This document shows, piece by piece, positions 1 to 9,000 of a stretch of DNA of 64,000 nt. Each line of letters begins with the position of its first letter. Position 1 is the stretch's first letter. The DNA is from Lysinibacillus sp. FSL K6-0232 (GTDB taxonomy: Bacteria > Bacillota > Bacilli > Bacillales_A > Planococcaceae), in the NCBI RefSeq assembly GCF_038008325.1, contig NZ_JBBOYW010000001.1, positions 672,001 to 736,000 on the forward strand, given 5' to 3'. Under the pieces are notes generated by a model. It saw nothing but the letters and a program-made list of their open reading frames with translations. It searched no databases and had not been told where the DNA came from. The position numbers and the translations under genes are program-made.

Positions 1-800
1 AAGAAATTATTAATGATAAACTAGTAGATGAAGTAGTCATTGCTTTGCCATTAACAGTTTATAATAAGTATGGTAAAATCATTGCGATATGTGAGAAAAC
101 TGGGGTACGTGTTTCGATTATTCCAGATTTTTATGATATTTTACCAGCAAATCCGAACTTCGAAAAATTTGGTGATTTTCCAATTGTAAATGTTCGTGAT
201 GTTCCCCTAGATGATTATGTAAACAGGTATTTAAAAAGATTATTTGATATAGTCTTTGCCTTAACAGCTATCATCGTTACTTCACCACTACTGTTATTTA
301 TTGCAATAGGGGTAAAACTTACTTCTAAAGGTCCAATATTATTTAGGCAAGAAAGAGTGGGCTTAAATAGAAGGACTTTTAATATGTATAAGTTTAGGTC
401 TATGAGGCATGTATCAGAAGATATTTCAAATACACAGTGGACAGTAGAAAATGACCCTAGAAGAACCAAGTTTGGAACATTTATTAGGAAAACAAGTTTA
501 GATGAATTACCTCAATTTTTTAATGTATTAAAAGGAGATATGAGTGTAGTTGGTCCACGACCAGAGCGACCTTACTTTGTTGAACAATTTAAAGAGGATG
601 TTCCGAAATATATGGTAAAGCATCAAATTAGACCAGGTATAACTGGGTGGGCTCAAGTATGTGGTTTACGAGGAGACACTTCAATTCCAGAACGTATAAA
701 ACATGATATATATTATATTGAAAATTGGACATTATTCTTTGATATCGAGATTATTTTTAAAACAATTATAAATGGATTCATTAATAAAAATGCCTACTAA
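1..800 (+). CDS. Polyprenyl-phosphate sugar-1-phosphate transferase, exopolysaccharide initiation (5' partial)
   Basis: The gene is cut by the left edge; its frame is open from base 3 and stops at 798-800. The visible part matches the C-terminal half of the WcaJ/bacterial sugar transferase family. It starts with the end of a nucleotide-binding-like domain, then one hydrophobic helix (TAIIVTSPLLLFIAIGVKL), then the cytoplasmic catalytic region with KFRSM, SLDELPQ, VGPRPE and RPGITGWAQV motifs. Such enzymes move a sugar-1-phosphate from a UDP-sugar onto undecaprenyl phosphate at the membrane and so begin a surface polysaccharide repeat unit. The manC-like gene follows after 21 bases, which suggests one polysaccharide operon. 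The sugar specificity cannot be read from the sequence. Confidence 0.9.
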   Translation, partial: EIINDKLVDEVVIALPLTVYNKYGKIIAICEKTGVRVSIIPDFYDILPANPNFEKFGDFPIVNVRDVPLDDYVNRYLKRLFDIVFALTAIIVTSPLLLFIAIGVKLTSKGPILFRQERVGLNRRTFNMYKFRSMRHVSEDISNTQWTVENDPRRTKFGTFIRKTSLDELPQFFNVLKGDMSVVGPRPERPYFVEQFKEDVPKYMVKHQIRPGITGWAQVCGLRGDTSIPERIKHDIYYIENWTLFFDIEIIFKTIINGFINKNAY

Positions 801-821
801 ATTTAAACATACAGAAAGAAG

Positions 822-2207
822 ATGAATGATTTGGAACTAATTTTATTATCGGGTGGTTCGGGCAAAAGACTTTGGCCGCTATCAAATGATTCAAGATCGA
901 AACAATTTTTGAAAGTTTTACCTGGAGATAAAGAGCTTGAATCAATGGTGCAACGAGTTTGGAAACAATTACAAAGCACACATCTAAGTAATTCAACAGT
1001 TATTGCGACAAGTAAATCTCAAGTGGACATGATTCAAAGCCAATTAGGGTATGAAGTACCTTTAATTATTGAACCAGAAAGACGAGATACATTTCCTGCT
1101 ATTGCACTTGCAGCCACTTATTTATATTCAGTGAAAAATATAGATTTGAATGAGGTAGTAGCTGTCTTACCAGTAGATCCATATGTAGAAACAGGCTTTT
1201 TTGAAAAAATAAAGGATTTAGATTCAGCTTTAAGATCTGTAAATGCTGATTTAGCACTAATCGGTGCGTCACCTACATATCCATCTAGTAAATATGGCTA
1301 TATAGTGCCTGCTCACTCTGGAAAAGAAGATATTGTAGAAGTAAAGAGTTTTAAAGAAAAACCTTCAGAGAGCGAGGCTGAACAATTAATTCAAGAAAAT
1401 GCCTTATGGAATTGTGGTGTATTTGCATTTAAATTAGAGTATTTAATTTCACTTTTAAAAGAAAAGAATTTACCAATAGATTATCATGTTTTATTAGAAC
1501 GATATAGTGAATTAGAGAAAATTAGTTTTGACTATGCAGTAGTAGAAAAAGCTAAAAACATCATTGCATTACCATATTATGGTACTTGGAAAGATCTTGG
1601 TACTTGGAATACATTAACTGAAGAAATGGGCAACAATGTGATTGGTAAAGGTATTTTATGTGATGAGTCAGTAAATACCCATTTAGTAAATGAATTAGAT
1701 GTTCCTGTTACAGTGATTGGTTTAGATAACGCAATTGTTGCAGCAAGTCCAGACGGTATTTTAGTATCTGATAAACTTTCAAGTCCTAAAATAAAAGAAA
1801 TATTAACAGGGTTTGAGCAACGACCAATGTATGAAGAACGACGTTGGGGATGGTATAAAGTTTTAGAACATACTAAGTTTGATGAAGGTAATGAAGTACT
1901 AACAAAAAGAATTTGTGTAAATGCAGGAAGTAATTTAAGCTATCAAAAGCATTATGCACGTAGTGAAGTTTGGACAATTATTAAAGGTGAAGGTTATTTT
2001 GCTTTAGAAGACAAAATTGTCAATGTAAAATCAGGCGATGTTTTAGTTATTCCAGTAGAATCGAAACATGGTATTAAAGCAGTAACAGAGTTAGAGTTTA
2101 TTGAGGTGCAAACAGGCGATCAACTTATCGAAGAAGATATTGTTCGCATTTTTATGACATGGGAAGAAGTCGAAGAACATTGTAATGTAACTACGAATTC
2201 TAAATAA
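822..2207 (+). CDS. manC: Mannose-1-phosphate guanylyltransferase / mannose-6-phosphate isomerase, bifunctional type II
   Basis: The 461-residue protein opens with the nucleotidyltransferase signature LSGGSGKRLWPLS at residues 9-21 and carries FKEKPSES further on. The C-terminal 120 residues form a cupin with QKHYARSEVW, the type II phosphomannose isomerase signature. The family makes GDP-mannose from mannose-1-phosphate and GTP and also interconverts mannose-6-phosphate and fructose-6-phosphate. The length is typical of AlgA/ManC/XanB proteins. The start is the ATG after AGAAAGAAG. With the sugar transferase just upstream it probably supplies GDP-mannose or a derivative for an exported polysaccharide. 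Both domains appear intact. Confidence 0.93.
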   Translation: MNDLELILLSGGSGKRLWPLSNDSRSKQFLKVLPGDKELESMVQRVWKQLQSTHLSNSTVIATSKSQVDMIQSQLGYEVPLIIEPERRDTFPAIALAATYLYSVKNIDLNEVVAVLPVDPYVETGFFEKIKDLDSALRSVNADLALIGASPTYPSSKYGYIVPAHSGKEDIVEVKSFKEKPSESEAEQLIQENALWNCGVFAFKLEYLISLLKEKNLPIDYHVLLERYSELEKISFDYAVVEKAKNIIALPYYGTWKDLGTWNTLTEEMGNNVIGKGILCDESVNTHLVNELDVPVTVIGLDNAIVAASPDGILVSDKLSSPKIKEILTGFEQRPMYEERRWGWYKVLEHTKFDEGNEVLTKRICVNAGSNLSYQKHYARSEVWTIIKGEGYFALEDKIVNVKSGDVLVIPVESKHGIKAVTELEFIEVQTGDQLIEEDIVRIFMTWEEVEEHCNVTTNSK

Positions 2208-2287
2208 AAAACTTTATTTTTCTTACTTTAAGAATTAAAGCTTAAAGTAGTAGAGTATTACTGTTATAAACATTTTAAATAATATAA

Positions 2288-2340
2288 GCTTTCTACTGAA
2301 TACTTTTTATCGAGAGTAAGTATCTAAGTAGAAAGCCTTT
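2288..2340 (+). terminator. Rho-independent terminator after the polysaccharide genes
   Basis: The arms GCTTTCTACT (2288-2297) and AGTAGAAAGC (2327-2336) pair, with an inner AATACTT/AAGTATC extension, and are followed by CTTTTATATTTT. A second, weaker hairpin (TACTTTAAG/CTTAAAGTA) lies about 40 bases upstream. It separates the manC transcript from the galU operon. Confidence 0.75.
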
Positions 2341-2395
2341 TATATTTTAATATAATTGAAATAATTTATGAGAGTTTGTTATGGAGGGATAGCTT

Positions 2396-3280
2396 GTGAA
2401 GAAAATACGCAAAGCAATTATTCCAGCAGCTGGATTAGGTACTCGATTTTTACCTGCCACAAAAGCAATGCCAAAAGAAATGTTACCAATTGTTGATAAA
2501 CCAACAATTCAATATATTGTTGAGGAAGCAATTGCCTCTGGAATTGAAGATATTATTATTGTGACAGGAAAAAATAAACGTGCGATTGAAGACCATTTTG
2601 ATAACGCTTGGGAGCTTGAAACGAACTTAATGGAAAATGGTAAATTGGACATGCTAAAAAAAGTACAAGCATCTGCTGATGTAGAGATTCATTATATTCG
2701 TCAAAAAGAGGCGCTCGGCTTAGGTCATGCAATTTGGTGTGCCCGTAAGTTTATTGGGGATGAACCGTTTGCTGTATTATTGGGTGATGATGTGGTGAAA
2801 AGCGATGAGCCATGTTTGAAGCAGCTTATGAATCAACATGAAAAAACTTTTTCAAGTGTTATTGGAGTACAGGAGGTTTCTGATGTAGATGTACATCGTT
2901 ATGGTGTGATTGATCCTGTTAATACCACTGAACGTTTAATGCAAGTGACACAGTTTGTAGAAAAACCCGATTTAGAAGATGCTCCATCAAATTATGCAAT
3001 TATTGGGCGTTATGTGTTAACACCTGAAATTTTTCGCTTTTTAAATGAGAAGAAAAAGGGGAAAAATGGAGAGATTCAATTAACAGATGCTATCGAATCA
3101 TTGAACAATATTCAAAGAGTATTTGCTTATGCTTTTGAAGGACATCGTTATGATGTAGGGGAGCAATTAGGCTTTATTGAAACTACAATTGATTTTGCTT
3201 TAGAACGTGATGATTTACATGAGGGTGTAAAAGCATTAATTTTACAAAAGGCGAGAGAGTTAAGTGGTGAAATATTATGA
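2396..3280 (+). CDS. galU: UTP-glucose-1-phosphate uridylyltransferase
   Basis: This is a 294-residue GalU/GtaB/HasC-type enzyme with [20 protein letters not shown] near residues 8-27, followed by [19 protein letters not shown]. It makes UDP-glucose from UTP and glucose-1-phosphate for wall teichoic acids, glycolipids and polysaccharides. The start is GTG at 2396, seven bases after GGAGGG (2383-2388); the next gene overlaps by 4 bases (ATGA). It is the first gene of a compact operon with galE, pgi and a phosphoglucomutase, which together run from fructose-6-phosphate to UDP-glucose and UDP-galactose. Length and motifs are normal. Confidence 0.95.
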   Translation: MKKIRKAIIPAAGLGTRFLPATKAMPKEMLPIVDKPTIQYIVEEAIASGIEDIIIVTGKNKRAIEDHFDNAWELETNLMENGKLDMLKKVQASADVEIHYIRQKEALGLGHAIWCARKFIGDEPFAVLLGDDVVKSDEPCLKQLMNQHEKTFSSVIGVQEVSDVDVHRYGVIDPVNTTERLMQVTQFVEKPDLEDAPSNYAIIGRYVLTPEIFRFLNEKKKGKNGEIQLTDAIESLNNIQRVFAYAFEGHRYDVGEQLGFIETTIDFALERDDLHEGVKALILQKARELSGEIL

Positions 3281-4245
3281 TTCTAGTTGTGGGCGGTGCA
3301 GGCTATATTGGTAGTCATTTTGTGAAAGAGTTGGTGAAATTTCAAGATGTTGTTGTGTTAGATAACCTTAGCACTGGGCACCGTTGGGCTGTTGATAACA
3401 GGGCTGTTTTCGTCGAGGGTGATTTAGGTAATACAACAACAATTCAGCGATTGTTTCATACTTATAAGATTGATGCTGTTTTACATTTTGCAGCATTTAG
3501 TCTAGTGGCTGAGTCAGTAGAAAACCCATTAATGTATTATGAAAATAATGTAGTTGCTACTTTGAATTTATTGAAGACAATGAAGAAAAATGGTATCGAT
3601 AAGTTTATTTTTTCTTCAACTGCTGCAACATATGGTATACCAAAAGTTCCACTTATTGAGGAAAACACGCCAACGAACCCTATTAATCCTTATGGCCGTT
3701 CTAAGTTGATGGTTGAACAAATACTCGATGATTTTGCAAAAAGTTATGGTATGAAATATGTTGTTTTACGTTATTTTAATGCAGCTGGTGCGTATGAAAC
3801 AGCTGAAATTGGTGAAAGTCACTCCCCAGAGACACATTTAATTCCGTTAATTTTAGGACATTTATTAGGACAACGGGATACAATTTCAGTTTTTGGTACG
3901 GATTATGATACACATGATGGGACTTGTATTCGAGATTATATTCATGTCACAGACTTAGCAAAAGCACATTTATTGGTCTTGGAAGGGTTATTGAATGGTA
4001 GAATTACGAAAACTACATATAATTTAGGTAATAGTCACGGTTATTCAGTAAAAGAAATTATTACTATATGTGAACAAGTGACTGGTAAAAAGGCTAAAAT
4101 CAAATATATGGATAGACGTGCCGGTGATCCCGCAAAGCTTGTTGCAGATTCAAGGAGGATTTATGAAGAATTAGGATGGCAGGCACAGATAGATATAAAA
4201 GGTATTATTGAAAGTGCATGGGCGTGGCATCAAAGGCAACTCTGA
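3277..4245 (+). CDS. galE: UDP-glucose 4-epimerase
   Basis: This is a 322-residue short-chain dehydrogenase/reductase of the extended GalE type. It shows the NAD-binding motif [11 protein letters not shown] at residues 4-14, the active-site stretch FSSTAATYG, and the YxxxK pair in NPYGRSK. The sequence [16 protein letters not shown] is also typical of GalE. It interconverts UDP-glucose and UDP-galactose, or the N-acetyl forms in some homologues. It overlaps galU by 4 bases, so the two are probably translationally coupled. No unusual residue was noted. Confidence 0.95.
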   Translation: MILVVGGAGYIGSHFVKELVKFQDVVVLDNLSTGHRWAVDNRAVFVEGDLGNTTTIQRLFHTYKIDAVLHFAAFSLVAESVENPLMYYENNVVATLNLLKTMKKNGIDKFIFSSTAATYGIPKVPLIEENTPTNPINPYGRSKLMVEQILDDFAKSYGMKYVVLRYFNAAGAYETAEIGESHSPETHLIPLILGHLLGQRDTISVFGTDYDTHDGTCIRDYIHVTDLAKAHLLVLEGLLNGRITKTTYNLGNSHGYSVKEIITICEQVTGKKAKIKYMDRRAGDPAKLVADSRRIYEELGWQAQIDIKGIIESAWAWHQRQL

Positions 4246-4315
4246 AAATAGCTTTTCTAACAACTCTATGTAATACTGAGAATATCTTATTCACTGAAAG
4301 AAATGAGGGCTTTAT

Positions 4316-5608
4316 TTGTGTAGTAAGGAGATTGTTAAAATAACATTACCCAATTGTTCGTTAGACGAGCAAACTATACTAACTTATAAAGGTCGTGTAA
4401 GGGAAATTCATTCTCATATACTACAACAAAATTCAACAGGATGGATTGACTTTCCTATACAAAACAATGAGAGTTTGTTAGATTCCATCAACTATATCGC
4501 AAGCGAAATTAAAGCTTGTGCGGATGTGCTGGTTGTGATCGGGGTTGGTGGTTCTTTTTTAGGGGCGCGTGCAATTCAAGAGGCATTGACACCATACTTT
4601 GGTTTAGCTAAGGGCGGCATTGAGGTTGTCTATGTAGGGCTGAATATGAGTGGTGCTTATATAAAAGAGGTACTTGCTTATTTAGACAGCAAGCAGGTGT
4701 ATGTGAATGTGATTTCAAAGTCAGGTGGCACGATGGAGCCAGCGCTTGCTTTTCGTGTTATGCGTTTATATATGGAAGAGCGTTATGGTGACAAGGCGAA
4801 AGAGCGTATTATCGTGACAACGGATGCAGAAAAAGGTATTTTGAAAGGAATTGCTGATAAGGCTGGTTATCGTCAGTTCGTGATTCCTGATGATATTGGT
4901 GGACGTTATTCTGTATTAACGGCTGTTGGATTATTACCTGTTGCTGTTGCTGGAGTAGATATTATTGAATTAATGGATGGTGCTCGACATGCGGCAACAG
5001 AGCTGGCGCAATCTGATTTAGCGTTTAATGATGCTTATCAGTATGCAGTGATGCGCCATATTTTACATGAGCAAGGCTATTCAGTGGAGCTTTTGGCTTC
5101 ATTTGAACCAGGCTTAAGTAAATTTCATGAATGGTGGAAGCAGCTTTTTGGCGAAAGTGAAGGGAAAGACCGCAAAGGGTTGTATCCTTCAACGGTCAGC
5201 TTTTCAACAGATTTACATGCTATTGGACAGTATATTCAAGATGGCCGTCGTATTATGTTTGAAACATTATTACATTTCCATGAGATTGAGGGAGATATGG
5301 CCGTTCCTTATGATGCGCGTGATGAGGATGGTCTTAACTATTTAACCAATCGTACATTTAATGAAATCAATGCTATATCAAAGCAAGGTACAGCACTTGC
5401 CCATGCAGAGGGCGATGTACCTGTTATTCAAATTGAATTGCCAAAGCTAGATGCCTATCATCTTGGCTATTTAATTTATTTCTTTATGAAGGCTTGTGCT
5501 ATGAGTGCTTGTTTATTAGAAGTAAATCCTTTTGATCAGCCTGGTGTGGAGGCATATAAGCAAAAAATGCTGGAATTATTGAAGGTAGAAAAGGTGGTAA
5601 AAGAGTGA
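4316..5608 (+). CDS. pgi: Glucose-6-phosphate isomerase
   Basis: The 430-residue protein carries VIGVGGSFLGARA, SKSGGTMEPALAFR and GESEGKDRKGLYP, all characteristic of phosphoglucose isomerase, and ends with the family's NPFDQPGVEAYK. It interconverts glucose-6-phosphate and fructose-6-phosphate in glycolysis and gluconeogenesis. The start is read as TTG at 4316, six bases after GAGGG; no ATG or GTG upstream is open in this frame. The N-terminus is a little shorter than the usual 445-450 residues. The next gene overlaps it (GTGA). Finding pgi inside the galU-galE-pgcA operon ties it to cell-surface sugar supply rather than only to central metabolism. Confidence 0.93.
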   Translation: MCSKEIVKITLPNCSLDEQTILTYKGRVREIHSHILQQNSTGWIDFPIQNNESLLDSINYIASEIKACADVLVVIGVGGSFLGARAIQEALTPYFGLAKGGIEVVYVGLNMSGAYIKEVLAYLDSKQVYVNVISKSGGTMEPALAFRVMRLYMEERYGDKAKERIIVTTDAEKGILKGIADKAGYRQFVIPDDIGGRYSVLTAVGLLPVAVAGVDIIELMDGARHAATELAQSDLAFNDAYQYAVMRHILHEQGYSVELLASFEPGLSKFHEWWKQLFGESEGKDRKGLYPSTVSFSTDLHAIGQYIQDGRRIMFETLLHFHEIEGDMAVPYDARDEDGLNYLTNRTFNEINAISKQGTALAHAEGDVPVIQIELPKLDAYHLGYLIYFFMKACAMSACLLEVNPFDQPGVEAYKQKMLELLKVEKVVKE

Positions 5609-7314
5609 GCGTGCAACAATTATATAAACAATGGCTACAGCAACCATTGCCTGATTACTTAGCAACGGAATTAGCAGAGATTGCTTCTGATGAACAGGCT
5701 ATTGAAGATCGATTCTATCAATATGTATCATTTGGGACAGGCGGTATGCGAGGTGTGCTAGGTGCTGGAATAAATCGTATGAATATCTATACGATCCGTC
5801 GCGTGGCAGAGGGGCTTGCTTGTTATATTATGTCTAATGGCGAAGAAGCTAAACAGCGAGGTGTGGTCATTGCTTATGATACACGCCATTTTTCCTATGA
5901 ATTTGCCTGCGAAACTGCAAGTGTACTAGGCGCACATGGCATTCGCTCGTATGTATATACGGAAGCTAGACCAACGCCTCAATTATCATTTACTGTTCGA
6001 CAATTAAATGCCTATGCAGGTGTTGTAATCACAGCAAGTCATAATCCAAAGCAATATAATGGCTTTAAGATATATGGTGAGGATGGTGCACAGCTTACAC
6101 CACAATTTGCGAATGAAATTGTAGCTCATATGGCAGAAATTGATGATATTTTTGCAATTGAAGCGGCGACATTATCTAAGTTGGAGCAACAAGGAACTTT
6201 TACATGGCTTGCTAATGATTTAGACCGGGCTTATTTAACAGAGCTTTTAACATTAAAGAGTAACGATGCGATTGATTGTAATATAAAGCTTGTTTATACA
6301 CCGTTGCATGGTGCGGGATTAGTACCTGTTTCTGAGGGCTTGCGAGCATTTGGCTTTCAACAAGTATATCTTGTAGAACAGCAGGCAGTACAGGATGGTG
6401 CTTTTCCAACTGTACCGTATCCAAATCCAGAGGAGTCAGAGGCATTTGAGCTAGCGATGAATCTTGGTGAACAGGTAGGCGCAGAGTTACTGCTAGCAAC
6501 GGACCCTGATGCAGATCGGTTAGGTGTAGCTGTGAAAAATGGCGAGTATTATGAGCTTTTAACAGGGAATCAGCTGGGTGCATTACTGTTACACTATTTA
6601 TTAGCTACAAAACAGCAGCAAGGAGCATTACCTCACAATGGCGTAATGCTGAAAACGATTGTGACCTCTGAGCTAGGTACACATATTGCCGAAGCATTTG
6701 GTGTTGCAACAGTCAATACATTAACGGGCTTTAAATATATTGCTGAAAAGGTTGCGGAATATGAGAAAACAGGAGATTTCACATATTTATTTGGCTATGA
6801 GGAGAGTTATGGCTATTTAATTGAAATATTTGTACGCGATAAGGATGCTGTTCAAGTGGCATTAAAGGTTGCTGAAATGGCTGCTTTCTATAAGACAAAG
6901 GGCTATACATTGCTAGAGCAACTAGAGAATTTGTATAAAGAATTTGGCTACTACAAAGAGGCACTACTTTCTCAGCAATTCGAGGGCAAAAATGGGCAAG
7001 TAAAAATGCAGGCAATATTACAGCGTTTGCGTGATAATATGCCGAGAGAGGTAGCTGGTCTAACTGTATCATGTGTAGAAGATTATTTAGCTAGAACAGC
7101 TACATTTGTAGATGGCACGGTAGAGCAGCTTACATTGCCGCAAGAAAATGTCTTAAAATTTATACTAGCAGATGATTCATGGATTGCCATTCGTCCATCT
7201 GGCACTGAGCCAAAATGTAAGTTTTATATTGGCGCTGTTGGAGAAACAGCTGAACAAACAGAGCAAAAGCTTGAGCAGTTAAAGCAGGCTGTAGTGGCGA
7301 TGGTACAATTCTAA
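5605..7314 (+). CDS. pgcA: Phospho-sugar mutase (alpha-phosphoglucomutase)
   Basis: This 569-residue member of the phosphohexomutase superfamily has the phosphoserine loop TASHNPKQYNGFK near residue 144 and the metal loop ATDPDADRLGV. It also has the sugar-specificity loop FGYEESYGYL and the phosphate-binding RPSGTEPKCKFY. All four catalytic regions are intact. It converts glucose-6-phosphate to glucose-1-phosphate, the GalU substrate, and the length fits PgcA/YhxB of bacilli. It starts at GTG 5605 and overlaps the pgi stop by 4 bases. It is the last gene of the four-gene operon; no clear terminator was seen before the IS element at about 7433. Confidence 0.94.
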   Translation: MSVQQLYKQWLQQPLPDYLATELAEIASDEQAIEDRFYQYVSFGTGGMRGVLGAGINRMNIYTIRRVAEGLACYIMSNGEEAKQRGVVIAYDTRHFSYEFACETASVLGAHGIRSYVYTEARPTPQLSFTVRQLNAYAGVVITASHNPKQYNGFKIYGEDGAQLTPQFANEIVAHMAEIDDIFAIEAATLSKLEQQGTFTWLANDLDRAYLTELLTLKSNDAIDCNIKLVYTPLHGAGLVPVSEGLRAFGFQQVYLVEQQAVQDGAFPTVPYPNPEESEAFELAMNLGEQVGAELLLATDPDADRLGVAVKNGEYYELLTGNQLGALLLHYLLATKQQQGALPHNGVMLKTIVTSELGTHIAEAFGVATVNTLTGFKYIAEKVAEYEKTGDFTYLFGYEESYGYLIEIFVRDKDAVQVALKVAEMAAFYKTKGYTLLEQLENLYKEFGYYKEALLSQQFEGKNGQVKMQAILQRLRDNMPREVAGLTVSCVEDYLARTATFVDGTVEQLTLPQENVLKFILADDSWIAIRPSGTEPKCKFYIGAVGETAEQTEQKLEQLKQAVVAMVQF

Positions 7315-7489
7315 AAAATGCTTCTTACTTGTTAAATATGTTAATGGACCATTGGTTTATTTAAAAGAATATTTACTACTGCCATAAAGATACCTCATGA
7401 AACGTAACTGATGGTATCCTCGAATTTCAGTAAAAAAAGTAGCGTAAACTGTAGATATAGTGGACTAACCTAATTTTATAAGACAACAT

Positions 7490-7547
7490 AAAACACCTTC
7501 GAATGGGGCATATTGGAAAATATGTACAAATTATTCGGAGGTGTTTT
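7490..7547 (+). promoter_or_regulatory. Hairpin that can hide the orfA ribosome binding site
   Basis: AAAACACCTTCGAAT at 7490-7504 pairs over 15 bases, with one G-U, to ATTCGGAGGTGTTTT at 7533-7547. The right arm contains the Shine-Dalgarno sequence GGAGGTG of orfA. Transcripts entering from outside would carry both arms and hide the site. A transcript starting inside the element after the left arm would leave it open. This logic is known from other insertion sequences; here it is inferred from sequence only. Confidence 0.65.
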
Positions 7548-7550
7548 TGC

Positions 7551-7868
7551 ATGGGCAAAAATGTATATTCATCGGAAGTTAAGTGGGCAGTAGTAAAAGA
7601 AAAATTAAGTGGTAAGTTAACAACGAAACAAATCATGGAGAAATATGATATTAAAAATAAATCACAGGTTGAGACATGGATGCGTTGGTATAAGAACAAT
7701 GAGATTTATCGTTTTGATCAACCGATTGGTAAACAATATACTTACGGACATGGACCAGAAGGACAATCGGAAACAGATAAAATAAACCGTAAAATGATGC
7801 ATTTAGAAATGGAGAACGAAATCTTAAAAAAGTTTATGGCAATCGCAAAGGAGTTGAACGTAAAGTAG
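7551..7868 (+). CDS. IS3-family transposase OrfA (helix-turn-helix)
   Basis: From ATG 7551 this encodes about 105 residues. An N-terminal helix-turn-helix resembles other IS150-type OrfA proteins (SSEVKWAVVKEKLSG, then KQIMEKYDIKNKSQVETWMRWY). A C-terminal leucine-rich coiled coil (MMHLEMENEILKKFMA) follows. The start is chosen at 7551 because GGAGGTG sits eight bases upstream; an upstream in-frame ATG at 7503 lacks such a site and lies inside the hairpin. OrfA alone binds the element ends in this family. Fusion with OrfB by frameshifting at 7826-7832 would give the active transposase. Confidence 0.88.
   Translation: MGKNVYSSEVKWAVVKEKLSGKLTTKQIMEKYDIKNKSQVETWMRWYKNNEIYRFDQPIGKQYTYGHGPEGQSETDKINRKMMHLEMENEILKKFMAIAKELNVK
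7826..7832 (+). other. Programmed -1 frameshift site (A AAA AAG)
   Basis: The heptamer A_AAA_AAG lies in the orfA frame at the codons for Lys-Lys in EILKKF. After a -1 slip the frame reads on without a stop from 7832 through the orfB start region to 8716. IS3 elements classically make OrfAB this way. The position, 34 bases before the orfA stop, fits the family. Confidence 0.75.
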
Positions 7869-7870
7869 TA

Positions 7871-8716
7871 TTGCCAACTGTACAGAAGCTTAGTGAAAAG
7901 TATACGGTGACGATGATTCTGAAAGTGTTAAAGATTCCACGTTCTACGTATTATCGCTGGTTAAAAGAAGGAATTAAAGATAAATTAAGTGAAACTGAAA
8001 TCATACTGATAGAATTATGTAGACGTACAAAATATCGAAATGGGCACAGGAAAATCAAGGCGTTATTGAAGAAGGAATATCATATAGAATTAAATCGAAA
8101 TACGGTACAAAGCTTGATGCAAAAACATAATCTACAGTGTCGTATTAAACGCAAGCGGAGGTGGAAATCGCAAAGTGGACAAGAAGTAATTGTACCGAAT
8201 ATATTGGCTCGTAATTTTATCGCAGTAAGTCCGAATGAGAAATGGGTAACGGATATTACGTATATTCAATATGGTAGTACTACTCTTTATTTAGCAACTA
8301 TATTAGACCTTTATAACAATGAAATTATAGCTTATAAGTTATATGACCACCAACAAACACCATTAGTAATGGACGTGTTGAAAGAGGCTTTAAAAGTACG
8401 AAATTATCCTAAAGGCGTCATTGTACATTCAGATCAAGGTAGTGTCTATACTTCTTATGCTTATCAAAACCTTATAAAAGAAAGAAATTTAGTAGGAAGT
8501 ATGTCTCGACGAGGAAACTGTTGGGATAATGCGGTTATTGAGTCATTTCATTCAAACTTAAAAACAGAAGAATTCCAATATACTAAATTTAATTCACTAA
8601 ATATCGAGGAGGTAAGAGAACGAATTGATGCATATATCAAATATTATAATGAGGAACGAATTCAAGAAAAATTAGGCTACTTAACGCCTATTGAATTTAG
8701 TCGTCAAGTAGCCTAA
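7871..8716 (+). CDS. IS3-family transposase OrfB (DDE integrase catalytic domain)
   Basis: The 281-residue frame contains an HTH_21-like segment (RTKYRNGHRKIKALLKKEY) and then the rve integrase core. The acidic residues are in WVTDITYI, IVHSDQGSVYTS and DNAVIESFHSNLKTE, the expected D, D, E spacing. The frame looks intact to its stop at 8716. A TTG at 7871 could start it alone, but no ribosome binding site is seen there. It is therefore best read as the second half of an OrfAB fusion made by -1 frameshifting. It catalyses strand cleavage and transfer during IS transposition. Confidence 0.9.
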   Translation: MPTVQKLSEKYTVTMILKVLKIPRSTYYRWLKEGIKDKLSETEIILIELCRRTKYRNGHRKIKALLKKEYHIELNRNTVQSLMQKHNLQCRIKRKRRWKSQSGQEVIVPNILARNFIAVSPNEKWVTDITYIQYGSTTLYLATILDLYNNEIIAYKLYDHQQTPLVMDVLKEALKVRNYPKGVIVHSDQGSVYTSYAYQNLIKERNLVGSMSRRGNCWDNAVIESFHSNLKTEEFQYTKFNSLNIEEVRERIDAYIKYYNEERIQEKLGYLTPIEFSRQVA

Positions 8717-8781
8717 AACAAATAATTCGGTTAACAACAGTATGTTCGGTTAAAAGGAATCTTAAACATACATCGAAGAAC

Positions 8782-8888
8782 GGCTTTACATGGAGTGGCG
8801 GGCATGATAGCCTAGTTGGGCAAAGCCAGCTCTATCAAGCTGGCGCTATGGCTCAAGAATTATGCCCGCAGAGGCTCCATGTCAAGCC
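8782..8888. ncRNA. Highly structured 3' tail of the IS element (possible noncoding RNA or end structure)
   Basis: This stretch between orfB and the right inverted repeat folds on itself. The outer arms 8782-8805 (with ACATGGAG and GCGGGCAT) pair with 8862-8888 (with ATGCCCGC and CTCCATGT). Inside, GCCAGC (8825-8830) pairs with GCTGGC (8839-8844) around an 8-base loop, and AGCC/GGCT pairs lie between. No open frame is present. Whether it is transcribed or acts as DNA is unknown. Confidence 0.4.
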
Positions 8889-9000
8889 ACTAGAGCATAA
8901 ATAACATTATTTAATAAAAAGGTGTTTTATGTTTGTCTCAAATCACTAGGGCAGTTCATAGTTACGCTACTTTTTTATCTATTATAATCAACTACATATT

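Larger units (their letters stand above)
7433..8976 (+). mobile_element. IS3-family insertion sequence (IS150-like), apparently complete
   Basis: The ends share AAAAAAGTAGCGTAA at 7433-7447, with its reverse complement at 8962-8976. A second inner inverted pair is ATAAAACACCTT (7488-7499) against AAGGTGTTTTAT (8919-8930). Between the ends lie orfA and orfB with an A AAA AAG frameshift signal. The last 260 bases after orfB are noncoding and strongly structured, which is unusual for IS3 elements. No target-site duplication could be fixed because the flanks are homopolymeric. The element sits between the pgcA operon and minus-strand accessory genes and breaks no obvious gene. Confidence 0.85.

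Noticed and set aside
6212..6583. 123-codon minus-strand open frame inside pgcA
   Set aside because: Antisense shadow of a well-supported gene; no start signal.
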